64,000 nucleotides of DNA from Pedobacter sp. BS3 (GTDB taxonomy: Bacteria; Bacteroidota; Bacteroidia; Sphingobacteriales; Sphingobacteriaceae), in NCBI RefSeq assembly GCF_008274585.1, contig NZ_VTRT01000001.1:372001-436000 (forward strand), read 5' to 3'. Both the position numbers and the translations under genes were made by a program. The notes below the pieces were generated by a model. The model was not told the DNA's origin. It saw only the letters and a program-made list of their open reading frames with translations, and did not search any database. Below, piece by piece: positions 28,135 through 36,453 of this stretch (its first letter is position 1; the number at the start of each line of letters is the position of its first letter).

Positions 28135-28566
28135 ATGAAAAAATATATTCTAGAAGTAAATCTCTTGCTCATTATCATAGTTGCGAGCTTAAATGCCTAT
28201 TCTCAAGCAGGACTAAATAAATCAAAGGAGGATTTGTTAAACTTTATTAAAAGACCAGCCTACGCAGATTTATACCCAGAAGTCACAATTGCAGATACGT
28301 CTATTGTAACATTCTCAAGTGATTTTAAAAAGGCAGAACACTATCATTTAAATGCCTATAAGAGATGCGTTATGGAGGTTATGTCAGAAAAAATTGAATA
28401 TAATAACTATGAATCGATAATGTCATTTTTTGTAAGATATCTAAAGGCGTGCAATTATGAACCTAGTCTAGAAATTGATAATAAATATGTGAATAGCTCT
28501 AAAAGAATAATTGCTTACATAGAAAAGAATGACGAATGGTTAAACATTGTGTTTAAAAAGTATTAG
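28135..28566 (+). CDS. exported hypothetical protein, 143 aa
   Basis: An N-terminal signal peptide (MKKYILEVNLLLIIIVASLN, cleavage likely after AYSQ) precedes a soluble domain of about 120 residues with no known motif. The next gene starts two bases after its stop, so the two are coupled. Confidence 0.75.
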   Translation: MKKYILEVNLLLIIIVASLNAYSQAGLNKSKEDLLNFIKRPAYADLYPEVTIADTSIVTFSSDFKKAEHYHLNAYKRCVMEVMSEKIEYNNYESIMSFFVRYLKACNYEPSLEIDNKYVNSSKRIIAYIEKNDEWLNIVFKKY

Positions 28567-28568
28567 AT

Positions 28569-29144
28569 ATGCCAAAGTATATTTTTTCAACTATAATTTC
28601 TCTATTAATAGGATTAAATTCTCTAAATGCCCAAATAATAGAGATTAAGAAAAAAATAAGTGAGATTTTCTTTGATTTTAATCTTAGCCCTGAAAAGTTT
28701 GATATAAAAAGAAACTATGATAGAAGCGATAATTTTTATGACTATGATGAGATTAAATTTGGTGATCAAGATGATGTAACGTTCAAATTTGAGGAGCATC
28801 CTCTGTTAAATTTCTTAGGTAAGAAAAATGAAATAACGATTATTTTCAAACCAAGTGGAGCTTTTGATCAATTAATAATTTTGAGTCATTATCCAGCGTC
28901 TGAAATCGGAAAATGTGAGGCTCAAATACAACAGATATTATCTTACTTTAACAAGTTATGTTATAAGGTAAAAAGTAGCATATCCCAAAATGGTCAAAAG
29001 AAACTGGTAGGTAGGGGTTATTTCTTTTATTCATCCCTTAATCAAAGTAAAACATTCAAGCCTTTTCTGAATATCTCATGTGATATAGATCGCTATGGAG
29101 GCTATGTGCTAGATATTCATTATTTCCCATCTTTTTTAAAGTAA
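28569..29144 (+). CDS. exported hypothetical protein, 191 aa
   Basis: A signal peptide (about residues 1-21, ending LNAQ) is followed by a charged soluble domain. No motif is recognised. It starts two bases after the preceding stop and ends 33 bases before the repeat protein. Confidence 0.75.
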   Translation: MPKYIFSTIISLLIGLNSLNAQIIEIKKKISEIFFDFNLSPEKFDIKRNYDRSDNFYDYDEIKFGDQDDVTFKFEEHPLLNFLGKKNEITIIFKPSGAFDQLIILSHYPASEIGKCEAQIQQILSYFNKLCYKVKSSISQNGQKKLVGRGYFFYSSLNQSKTFKPFLNISCDIDRYGGYVLDIHYFPSFLK

Positions 29145-29177
29145 TTCTGAACGTTAAATCTCTATAATGCATATACA

Positions 29178-29603
29178 ATGAAACAATTTTTAATGACAAT
29201 AGCATTAAGCTTAATAACAGCTCTCTGCTACAGCCAGGTAACTTATTCAAAAGATTACGCTGGAAACACGGTGGCAAAAGACCAATATGGAAATATTATA
29301 GCTATTGGTTCTACAGATTATTCCGGCAAGTTTGTTTGGAAAGATAAATATGGAAATATAATTAATACCGAATCAACAGATTATTTAGGAAATACCGTAA
29401 AGAAAGACCAGTATGGAAATACAGAAAGCATACAATCAAATGATTTCCTGGGAAATACTGTTGAGAAGGATAAATATGGCAATATCCTATATATCTATTC
29501 AAAAGACTTTGCGGGTAATATCTTAAAGAAAGATAAATATGGTAACCTTATTGGCACTTACAAAAAGGACTATTCCGGGAATTGGGTATTCTACCCTAGG
29601 TAA
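29178..29603 (+). CDS. exported 21-residue-repeat protein
   Basis: 141 residues. A signal peptide ending in CYSQ is followed by about five and a half tandem units of 21 residues with the pattern DYxGNTVxKDxYGN and a variable tail (for example TDYLGNTVKKDQYGNTESIQ). Such a short regular beta-repeat suggests a beta-solenoid or ladder, perhaps surface-exposed. Copy number could vary by slippage of the 63-bp DNA repeat. The function is unknown. Confidence 0.8.
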   Translation: MKQFLMTIALSLITALCYSQVTYSKDYAGNTVAKDQYGNIIAIGSTDYSGKFVWKDKYGNIINTESTDYLGNTVKKDQYGNTESIQSNDFLGNTVEKDKYGNILYIYSKDFAGNILKKDKYGNLIGTYKKDYSGNWVFYPR

Positions 29604-29638
29604 TGTTACAATAACTCATTTACTTAATTCAGCACAAG

Positions 29639-30265
29639 ATGAAGAACTTATTATTAATTACAGTTTTTACTATCTATGGGCAAATAACTAGTGCCCAATC
29701 AACAAAATATCTACTTCCTAACATTGGCTTTATCACTGTTTCAGATAAGATGGAAATCCAAGGCGGTAGTTACAAAGCTGAGGTTAATGACTACTTAGTA
29801 GCCAATGGGGTATCCACAAGTAATAGATATGTATTTCAGCAAAAAGGAATTAATTCTGGAAATGGCTATGATACCTATGCGAGGATTATTATAAAAAAGA
29901 ATGATGAGGCCCCAAGTATCTATTTATACAAGCTAAAATCAAATGGTATCTATACAAAATCTGAATTAAACAGCCTGAATACACGGTTGAAAAAGGAAAT
30001 ACAAGATGCTATTTCTGCTTATGTAAATGCCTCTATTACATATTGGAAAGGTGTTGAACAGGTTAAAATCAATGGACAAAATGCCTTACAGTGTGTATAT
30101 AAAAGAAAATCAGCTATGAGTCCATCCGTTACCTGTGTCAAAAGACTTTTATTAGTCAGAGGGAATAGCCTTTATCTAGTCAATCTGGAATATTGGGAAA
30201 AAGATGCATCCTTATGGAAATCTATTCTGGATAATAGCATTGCTTCATTTAAAATCAAGGCATAA
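29639..30265 (+). CDS. exported hypothetical protein, 208 aa
   Basis: A signal peptide (about residues 1-19, ITSAQ) precedes a soluble domain with the general look of PsbP/DUF1795-like proteins: an early beta segment, WKGVEQVKINGQNALQCVYK in the middle and a C-terminal SLWKSILDNSIASFKI. That fold likeness is inferred by eye only. Confidence 0.75.
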   Translation: MKNLLLITVFTIYGQITSAQSTKYLLPNIGFITVSDKMEIQGGSYKAEVNDYLVANGVSTSNRYVFQQKGINSGNGYDTYARIIIKKNDEAPSIYLYKLKSNGIYTKSELNSLNTRLKKEIQDAISAYVNASITYWKGVEQVKINGQNALQCVYKRKSAMSPSVTCVKRLLLVRGNSLYLVNLEYWEKDASLWKSILDNSIASFKIKA

Positions 30266-30290
30266 AACCAATACTAAACAATAAAAATTA

Positions 30291-30821
30291 ATGAAAATGA
30301 AAAAAATCGTATTTATCACATTGACTATATTTATGAGTAGATCACTCTTTGCTCAAGATAAGATTATTACTCATGTAGGAGATACTATTAACTGTAAAGT
30401 TATAGAGGTGCTGGACAATAGTATCAAATATAGATATCCCGATGAGGATATAGTTTCATCAATAAATAAAACCCAGGTAGAAAAGATAAATTTTGCTAGT
30501 GGAAGAAGCCAACAGATAACTGAAAAAATAGTTGTGAATGGGGAAGAAGATTGGCAAAAGGTTATTATAACAAATGTTGCTGACGATGTAAAAGGGTTAA
30601 AGCGAAAGGGTGAAGTATATGGTAAAGCCTTAGGTGGCTGGGGAGCAGCCTCAAATGCTAAAAAAGTTTATATGAAAGCAGAAGAGAGACTAAAAAAAGA
30701 AGCTGCTAAATTGGGTGCACATATCATTTATGCAAAAGATTTAGTAGTAAAGAATGGAGAAATTACAAGTGGTCAGTGGGCCCGGTCAATGCTTTCTGGT
30801 GTAGCTTATGGCTATAAATAA
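30291..30821 (+). CDS. exported hypothetical protein, 176 aa
   Basis: After a signal peptide (ending SLFAQ) comes a small beta domain (DTINCKVIEVLDNSIKYRYP). The second half, RLKKEAAKLGAHIIYAKDLV, resembles heavy-metal-binding or YdgH-like alpha-beta domains. I recall relatives in Bacteroidota genomes, all of unknown function. It is the last of six exported cargo proteins. Confidence 0.75.
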   Translation: MKMKKIVFITLTIFMSRSLFAQDKIITHVGDTINCKVIEVLDNSIKYRYPDEDIVSSINKTQVEKINFASGRSQQITEKIVVNGEEDWQKVIITNVADDVKGLKRKGEVYGKALGGWGAASNAKKVYMKAEERLKKEAAKLGAHIIYAKDLVVKNGEITSGQWARSMLSGVAYGYK

Positions 30822-30977
30822 GTATAATTTTATATGCAAAAGGTACTGCTGGTTTAATCTTTCTTAGCAGTCTGGATTATACTGAATACTCAAATCCAGC
30901 GGCAGTTATTCTGAATATATGAGATTATTCCGGTCAATTAGGCATACATTGCTTTTACTCTTGCTTATCCCTGTTAT

Positions 30978-31328
30978 ATGCTCAAAATATCTTCGCATGT
31001 AAGTGCTATATTTAAATATGTTTGTCGTGAATGCAAATATGAAGTAGTGCTCAAAACAGGTAACAATGCTTTTGGTTTGCAGCCAGGAAACCCAACTCAC
31101 AGATTGGGCACTTGCTTAAATTGTCATAAATTAGTTTCAACACCTAATAATTGTTGCCCCTTCTGCGGTACTAAAGAATATAAGAATAAATGGTATCGAT
31201 TTAGAAAGAAGCAAAGCCTGTTTAAATTGGTTGAGGCTGAATTTGGTGTAAATACTGGGATACCTTGTCCTAATTGCAATTATCAGAGCTTAATATGTAT
31301 ACGCAAGCTGGTTGTAGAGACTAATTAA
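30978..31328 (+). CDS. zinc-ribbon protein, 116 aa
   Basis: Four CxxC knuckles (CRECKY, CLNCHK, CPFCGT and CPNCNY) indicate two zinc ribbons. There is no signal peptide or enzyme domain. It could be a nucleic-acid- or protein-binding adaptor. The start is not firmly fixed. Confidence 0.75.
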   Translation: MLKISSHVSAIFKYVCRECKYEVVLKTGNNAFGLQPGNPTHRLGTCLNCHKLVSTPNNCCPFCGTKEYKNKWYRFRKKQSLFKLVEAEFGVNTGIPCPNCNYQSLICIRKLVVETN

Positions 31329-31364
31329 CACTTATGAAACCTAATGCAATAAAGGTATTAGCAA

Positions 31365-31395
31365 CTGACAGTTTTTTAGAACCCCTGACTGTCAG
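31365..31395. terminator. inverted repeat / possible terminator
   Basis: CTGACAGT (31365) pairs with ACTGTCAG (31388), with a T-run inside the loop, between the zinc-ribbon gene and the convergent membrane-protein gene. Confidence 0.4.
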
Positions 31396-31534
31396 ATCAA
31401 GTAGTGGCTATTACAATTAATTTTATTGTGTGGCAGCTCTGAGAATTCCTGAACTCGGTGTAGTATAGTCGGAGTACACGGTCTAAGTTTGCACGTCAGC
31501 CCACCTGATAGAAAACCAGTGTTGGCTGTCGTTT

Positions 31535-32485
31535 TTATTGGAATAGCTTCATCTGTTTGTCGTTTTCGTTCTTATCTCTTCGGTATTTTTTCCCTTGGTC
31601 TGTTTCAATAATGTTGTTACTTTCTACAATTTCTAATACTGTCAAAACTTGTGAACTTATAGTTTGTATAACTCCGATTTCATCAATTTTTCTATTTTGA
31701 TGCAAAACACATTTTATTGCAATTCCATTTACAAACTCTACTTGTTTGTTTAGAACTGAATTTTTAAAGTCTTTGTCTTTCATTTCAAAGCTTAAAACTT
31801 GTCCCTTGTAAATACCCTTCCATTGAAAGCCTCCTTTTGTCAAAACTGGTGAAACAATAACAATTACTGCTTCATCATCAATTAATGGCGAAAATTTGTC
31901 TGAATGGACAATTAATAAAGGAAATTGATTTCTAAAAACGGTGCGTTCTGGATTTGTCGGCTTGTTGTTATTGCCTAAAAGTTGTGTTGAGATTTTGTTA
32001 ACCTTTGGATAGAAACTAAGTTTTTTGTAAAAATTTGATTTGTGCCATATGATTTTGTAGTCATTGTCAAGTTTCTCAATGACTTTTTCAACAATTTCGT
32101 CAGTCACATCTTCATCGGTTTTTACTTCTTGCTTAATCTTCTTTAACTCGTTCTGCTTAATTTCATTATCAAGCTTTAAGTTTTCAATTTGAAGTTTAAC
32201 GAGTTCCTTGTTTTCGACTGGAATTCTTGAAATTATGACTGTAAATAATGCAAGAATTAATGTGATTTGTGCACTGTTTTTCCCTAATGCCTTCCAGCAA
32301 TTTTTAAGTCCGCCTTCTAAAAAAGCTTCACTGTCAATTTCAATTTCAACATTTAATGAAACAATTAGTTCTTTTATGATTAATAGAAGTTCTCTTTCAC
32401 ATTCATTTCTCACTGTAGCATTCATAGAGTGAGAATTGTCAGTAAAGTAATAGTGAAGTTCGAACTTGTCTGAAGGTCTAATCAT
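31535..32485 (-). CDS. membrane and coiled-coil protein paired with TIR gene
   Basis: 316 residues. An N-terminal soluble part of about 70 residues is followed by one membrane segment (about 72-87, ITLILALFTVIIS). Next comes a charged coiled coil (about 92-145), then a C-terminal beta-rich domain of about 150 residues (IIWHKSNFYKKLSFYP onward). I do not recognise the family. It lies downstream of the TIR-domain gene on the same strand, separated by an attC-like palindrome. A membrane-anchored partner or target of the TIR protein is possible. Confidence 0.8.
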   Translation of the reverse strand: MIRPSDKFELHYYFTDNSHSMNATVRNECERELLLIIKELIVSLNVEIEIDSEAFLEGGLKNCWKALGKNSAQITLILALFTVIISRIPVENKELVKLQIENLKLDNEIKQNELKKIKQEVKTDEDVTDEIVEKVIEKLDNDYKIIWHKSNFYKKLSFYPKVNKISTQLLGNNNKPTNPERTVFRNQFPLLIVHSDKFSPLIDDEAVIVIVSPVLTKGGFQWKGIYKGQVLSFEMKDKDFKNSVLNKQVEFVNGIAIKCVLHQNRKIDEIGVIQTISSQVLTVLEIVESNNIIETDQGKKYRRDKNENDKQMKLFQ

Positions 32486-32513
32486 TTGAGATGTAATGTG
32501 TCACTAAAATAGC

Positions 32514-32631
32514 AGCCAACGTTTCGGGTATTGCCGTCAGGTGGGGGGTAGCACTGCCGCTTGATAGAAATACTAGCAAAAATGTTCATTATCGTTCCGT
32601 CATCCTCGCTTGTGGCAATACCTTGTTAGGC
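32514..32631 (-). other. attC-like imperfect palindrome between the TIR and membrane genes
   Basis: Read on the minus strand, GCCTAAC (32631-32625) begins 6 bases after the TIR stop codon and pairs, with one bulged base, with GTTGGCT (32520-32514). Just inside, GGTATTGCC and GGCAATACC (32614-32622, 32527-32535) are a perfect 9-bp pair. The total is 118 bases. The R''/R' boxes, inner arms, length and tight fit between genes all resemble an integron attC. One base departs from the GTTRRRY consensus, and no integron integrase is in the window. Confidence 0.5.
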
Positions 32632-32637
32632 ACACAG

Positions 32638-33450
32638 TTATTTGTCTTTTCTACTTTCAATAAGTGATTTTCCTCTTTCCATTTCTCGCCGAATTATACT
32701 TCTAGGATATGTGCCTTTTTCTGAAAGAATACTCAAAATTAATTCTTCTGGTAATTCTTGTTCTAGATAGTTTTGAATTTGCATTTTTAGTTCTCCTAAA
32801 TTAAGTCTTTCAGGTTCTCTTCTTATAATTTCATTTTCTGAAAATATGATTTGCCTCTCATTATTGGATTCTATGTTACGTAGTCGTTTGTCAAGAATCC
32901 GAACTGTTGATAAAACATCTAACATAATATCGTTGTCCTTTCTCTTTGTTACAACTTCCGTTTCAGGTGTGGAAACAATTATTTCCTGAAAATCTATTTC
33001 AAATTGAGACCAATAAGTGTCAAACACTTTAGATAATATCGATTCTTTTAAAGCATTTTCTTTTAAGGACAAATTAATAGTTCTTACTAACTCCCAAACA
33101 CTATCTCTAGTCGGAAAGGTATGATTGAATTGTGCTAATGGATTCTCTAAATCTGTGGGTGCCAAGTCAATTAAAAAAGTACAAACTCTGTTTGAAGTAA
33201 GCCCTTTTGCTAGAGCTCCCGATTCAAATAAAATCCAAGGTTTATTTTTATTTTCTTTGGTTAAACAAACTATACCAATACTGGTATTTGCTAATTGGTC
33301 GGTTATTTCAGTGAACCATAATGCACCTCGGTCAATGTCTTTTGAAGACATCCAAGGATTAACTGCTTGCAAAACACATTGAATCCAGCCGTCTAGTAAT
33401 TCAGCTACTCTTTTGCTTCGGTCACCTGACCAACTAATAAATACCTTCAT
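32638..33450 (-). CDS. TIR-domain protein, probable NAD-cleaving defence effector
   Basis: 270 residues. The N-terminal TIR domain (about 1-135) starts MKVFISWSGDRSKRVAELL and has the motif PWILFESGAL with the likely catalytic Glu76. The remaining half is helical, ending with a charged segment (RREMERGKSLIESRKDK). Bacterial TIR proteins usually cleave NAD or make signalling nucleotides in antiphage defence. That function is inferred here. It sits in the cargo end of the mobile element, with the membrane protein downstream. Confidence 0.88.
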   Translation of the reverse strand: MKVFISWSGDRSKRVAELLDGWIQCVLQAVNPWMSSKDIDRGALWFTEITDQLANTSIGIVCLTKENKNKPWILFESGALAKGLTSNRVCTFLIDLAPTDLENPLAQFNHTFPTRDSVWELVRTINLSLKENALKESILSKVFDTYWSQFEIDFQEIIVSTPETEVVTKRKDNDIMLDVLSTVRILDKRLRNIESNNERQIIFSENEIIRREPERLNLGELKMQIQNYLEQELPEELILSILSEKGTYPRSIIRREMERGKSLIESRKDK

Positions 33451-33594
33451 TTTGTTTTTGTGTTAATGATTATGGGCTATATATATATTGAGCCTAGCTA
33501 GTTAGTTTATACCCGAACCAAAAGTTCGGCAATCATGTCAAAACTAGGTAGATATACGAACCCTTTGGTGGATGATATATTGATTTAAAACTCA

Positions 33595-33951
33595 TCATTT
33601 AACCAAAATCTGCTTCACCTCTTTAACCACAATCTCAGGCTTACCTTTATATTCAATCACTTCACCAGTTACACAGATACGTTTACGGAAGTAAGTAGTT
33701 TCAGGAGCAGAACTGAATAGCTCCCTTGCCTCCTTAGGTATCATAACTGTTAAGGGACTGTCCGGATAACGAGCGCCCAAGTTTAATAAGGTGATACCCG
33801 ATTTATCAAAATACTTAGTCCCATATACACTATCACATACAGTAACTGTTTCCCCTTTATGCTTATACGCCTCTGATGTAGGGATAGTCTGGCTATATAA
33901 TGATAACGCAGTGGTTACTAATAATAAAGTGGGTAAGAGCAATTTATACAT
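33595..33951 (-). CDS. exported OB-fold-like protein, 118 aa
   Basis: A signal peptide (about residues 1-20, ALSLYSQ) is followed by a compact domain with KGETVTVCDSVYG, LLNLGARYPDSPLTVMI and KRICVTGEVIEYKGKPEIVV. This is the pattern of exported OB-fold proteins common in Bacteroidota and often seen next to nucleases. The role is unknown. It is the last intact gene before the right end of the island. Confidence 0.8.
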   Translation of the reverse strand: MYKLLLPTLLLVTTALSLYSQTIPTSEAYKHKGETVTVCDSVYGTKYFDKSGITLLNLGARYPDSPLTVMIPKEARELFSSAPETTYFRKRICVTGEVIEYKGKPEIVVKEVKQILVK

Positions 33952-34150
33952 TGTGATTTAGGTTGATAGCTAAGGTACGAAAATGAAATTAATTAATGCA
34001 ATGATTAAATTCATTTTGTTGGTAAACTAATTTTTAAATTTCAATAAATGACGTGATATACTGACTGACTCACCCAATGAGTAAAATAAGGCTGAAATAT
34101 TAGCTGATATATTTATTACAATAATTAACTATTATTAAAACCGGTTATTT

Positions 34151-34176
34151 GTATGTGCATAGTATGTGCCAGCATT
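34151..34176. promoter_or_regulatory. putative integrase arm-type site, right end
   Basis: A TATGTGC-ATAG-TATGTGCC motif resembles TTTGTGC-ATAG-TTTGTGCC found 5' of the integrase at about 19481-19501 and again at about 34365-34386. Directly repeated heptamers at both ends of an element are what arm-type integrase sites look like. Confidence 0.45.
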
Positions 34177-34231
34177 TTGAGTTACCCTTAAATTGGGCTT
34201 AACAGTTATAATAGAGATATTAAAAGCTACC

Positions 34232-34294
34232 CCTTACAAGCAGAGGGTCACAGGTTCGAATCCTGTTGCTCCCACTACAAAAAGCCTTCAGATT
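34232..34294 (+). repeat. right attachment site (attR), partial tRNA-Val copy
   Basis: 63 bases identical to 19348-19410. It holds the anticodon loop to the 3' end of tRNA-Val, without the 5' half, so it is not a working tRNA. It is followed by the copied terminator. Confidence 0.9.
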
Positions 34295-34411
34295 AATCTC
34301 TGAGGGCTTTTTTGTTTTGGGAAGCCTCTGACCAGCCCGCTATAAATATCCTTTGATTTACTGAAATGTTTGTGCATAGTTTGTGCCGCAAGTGGCCATA
34401 ATTCAAAACTT

Positions 34412-34737
34412 ATGGTCTATTTAAAGCTAATTCTATATGACAGAAAGTTCAAACAAGATGATATCTATCCTATTTCTGTTAGAATTATTTATAACAGAAA
34501 AACAACAACTATTAGTTCAGGAGTTAGAATAGAAGGAAAGTATTGGGATTATGCAAGTGGTAGTATTATAAATACTCATCCCAATTATATGCTACTCAAT
34601 ACTAAGCTCTCTGAGTTCTATTTAAAAGTTCAGAAAGCTATCCTAAATCTGGAAAATACAGCTTCATTTTCTATAGAAGAACTTAGACAGGAGCTAAGTA
34701 ATAATAAACCAGTCAATAAGATTAATAGCTCAACAAG
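34412..34737 (+). pseudogene. 5' fragment of a second integrase
   Basis: About 109 codons from MVYLKLIL match the N-terminal domain of the integrase at 19526 closely, with many conservative differences. Similarity stops abruptly after the codons for SST near 34736, where chromosomal sequence begins. The core-binding and catalytic domains are missing, so it is inactive. The upstream 120 bases are also shared, including the copied tRNA terminator. It is best explained as the left end of a second related element whose body was deleted. Confidence 0.88.
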
Positions 34738-34764
34738 CGGGGAACAGCACTTAGCACGATCAGG

Positions 34765-35442
34765 CTACAACTCAAGGCTGCCACCAATTTCGGGTAATTC
34801 AAGCCTTAAACCGGCATCAGTAAATTTCTGTAAAACCGCCTGTTTATCAAGTTTTATCGGTGGAAATGTATCATAATGCACACCGATAATATTTTTGCAG
34901 TTTATAAACCCGGCTGCCTTTATAGCATCATCGGGGCCCATAGTAAAATTATCGCCGATAGGTAAAATGGCCCAGTCCAGGTTTTCATTGGCCAGCAGCT
35001 TCATATCGTATGTTAATGCTGTATCGCCGGCAAAATAGATCTTTTTGCCCGCGGCATAAATAACATAGCCTGCCGGGTTGCCTCCATACGAGCCATCGGG
35101 TAACCCGCTTGAGTGAATGGCAACTACCATCTTAACACGTCCGAAATCAAAGTTATAGCCGCCGCCAATATTCATGGCATGAAATTTTTCTATCCCGTTA
35201 CGGTTAAGCCAGCCCTGTATATCGGCTATACCGATAACGGTAGCATTGCTGTTCTTTTGTATTTGCACCACATCGGCTACGTGGTCGCCATGCCCGTGCG
35301 ATAGCAGAATGTAATCGGGTTTCAGGGCATTCACATCAATGTGCTTCGCCAGCGGGTTGGGTGTAATAAAGGGATCAAACAACAGTGTTTTGCCGCCGGC
35401 TTCCAGCTGAAATGCGGCGTGACCATAAAATGTAAATTTCAT
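34765..35442 (-). CDS. metal-dependent hydrolase, UPF0173 / metallo-beta-lactamase fold
   Basis: 225 residues starting MKFTFYGHAAFQLEAGGK, with the metal-binding LLSHGHGDHVADV (HxHxDH) near residue 50 and a second GDTALTYDMKLL. This is the UPF0173 group of small MBL-fold hydrolases, with unknown substrate. YbaB lies 12 bases upstream on the same strand. Its 3' end is close to the deletion junction of the islands but is complete. Confidence 0.9.
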   Translation of the reverse strand: MKFTFYGHAAFQLEAGGKTLLFDPFITPNPLAKHIDVNALKPDYILLSHGHGDHVADVVQIQKNSNATVIGIADIQGWLNRNGIEKFHAMNIGGGYNFDFGRVKMVVAIHSSGLPDGSYGGNPAGYVIYAAGKKIYFAGDTALTYDMKLLANENLDWAILPIGDNFTMGPDDAIKAAGFINCKNIIGVHYDTFPPIKLDKQAVLQKFTDAGLRLELPEIGGSLEL

Positions 35443-35454
35443 TGCTGTACGTTT

Positions 35455-35760
35455 TTATTGTCCAAACATATTTCCAAATCCACCAAGCATATCGCGGGTA
35501 GCAGCCTGCATTTCGGCCTGACTGATCTTTTCGGCTTGTTCTAATGCTTTGTTAACAGCTACGGCAATTAACTCTTCGAGCTCTTCTTTGTTTTCGACCC
35601 GGATCAGTTCGGTATCGATACTTATCGATTCAATGTGTTTATTGGCTGTGGCCGAAACCCTGATCCTGCCACCTTCGGCTTCGCCTGATACCGAGATCGT
35701 ATCCAGACGTTTTTTTATTTCTTCTGCTTTTTGTTGTGCTTCAAACAGTTTATCAAACAT
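35455..35760 (-). CDS. ybaB: YbaB/EbfC-family nucleoid-associated protein
   Basis: 101 residues starting MFDKLFEAQQKAEEIKKRL. The middle has the conserved GEAEGGRIRVSATANKHIESI, and the C-terminus is helical (LEQAEKISQAEMQAATRD). It binds DNA as a dimer. It is followed directly by the MBL-fold hydrolase, a common arrangement in this group as far as I recall. Confidence 0.9.
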   Translation of the reverse strand: MFDKLFEAQQKAEEIKKRLDTISVSGEAEGGRIRVSATANKHIESISIDTELIRVENKEELEELIAVAVNKALEQAEKISQAEMQAATRDMLGGFGNMFGQ

Positions 35761-35890
35761 GACTATTAAGTAAAAAGTTAAAAGTCCGAAAGGCTTATTG
35801 ACGTCTCAATAAAAGATAAAAGCACATCAATAAGTAAAAAATTTCACATCAGGCCCCAGCAAAAGAATAACATCTTATTTCTGCAAAAGT

Positions 35891-36271
35891 TTACAGGGTG
35901 CTGCGTATAATATCCGGCGATAGGGGTTTTGAAATAAACCCGCTTACATAAGTATATTTTTGAGAACGTAACTTGTCTTTTTCATCTACCGAAGAAGTAA
36001 CAATATAAATTTTAACAGCCTTTTTCATTTTTTCGGCTATCATTTCATATTGATCTAAAAAGGCCCAGCCATCAATTACGGGCATGTTCAGATCCAATAA
36101 GATTACATCGGGTAAGTTGTGCGCTAAATGGGCATTTTTTTCTAAAAACTCCAGTGCCTGGCTTGCATCAGTATAACTGGCATAGCTGTCAAATAACTGA
36201 TATTTATCTATCATGATCTGAGCTATACGCTGATGTATCGGATCGTCATCTATAATAAAAACTCTACTCAT
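35891..36271 (-). CDS. single-domain response regulator
   Basis: 126 residues, a lone receiver domain with acidic pocket IDDDP, phospho-acceptor Asp60 (VILLDLNMPVIDG) and Lys in FISKPLS. No kinase lies nearby. Confidence 0.9.
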   Translation of the reverse strand: MSRVFIIDDDPIHQRIAQIMIDKYQLFDSYASYTDASQALEFLEKNAHLAHNLPDVILLDLNMPVIDGWAFLDQYEMIAEKMKKAVKIYIVTSSVDEKDKLRSQKYTYVSGFISKPLSPDIIRSTL

Positions 36272-36453
36272 TTCGAGGGGTGCTGTACTGATGGTATAAT
36301 AGTTTTAAACAAATATAATCTGCAAAGCCAAGCTTTTAATCAAAAAATTAGTTTTTTTAATAAATTTTATATTTTACCTTAAATGATTTAAAGAGCATAC
36401 GGACAAATAGTTAAAACATCAAAAACAACTTATATGTTTTTCTTTCTTAATTG

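Noticed and set aside
19348-34294. Integrative conjugative element
   Set aside because: No relaxase, coupling protein or conjugation genes are visible.
34232-34306. Second tRNA-Val
   Set aside because: Only the 3' part of the tRNA is present. The acceptor 5' strand and D-arm are missing.
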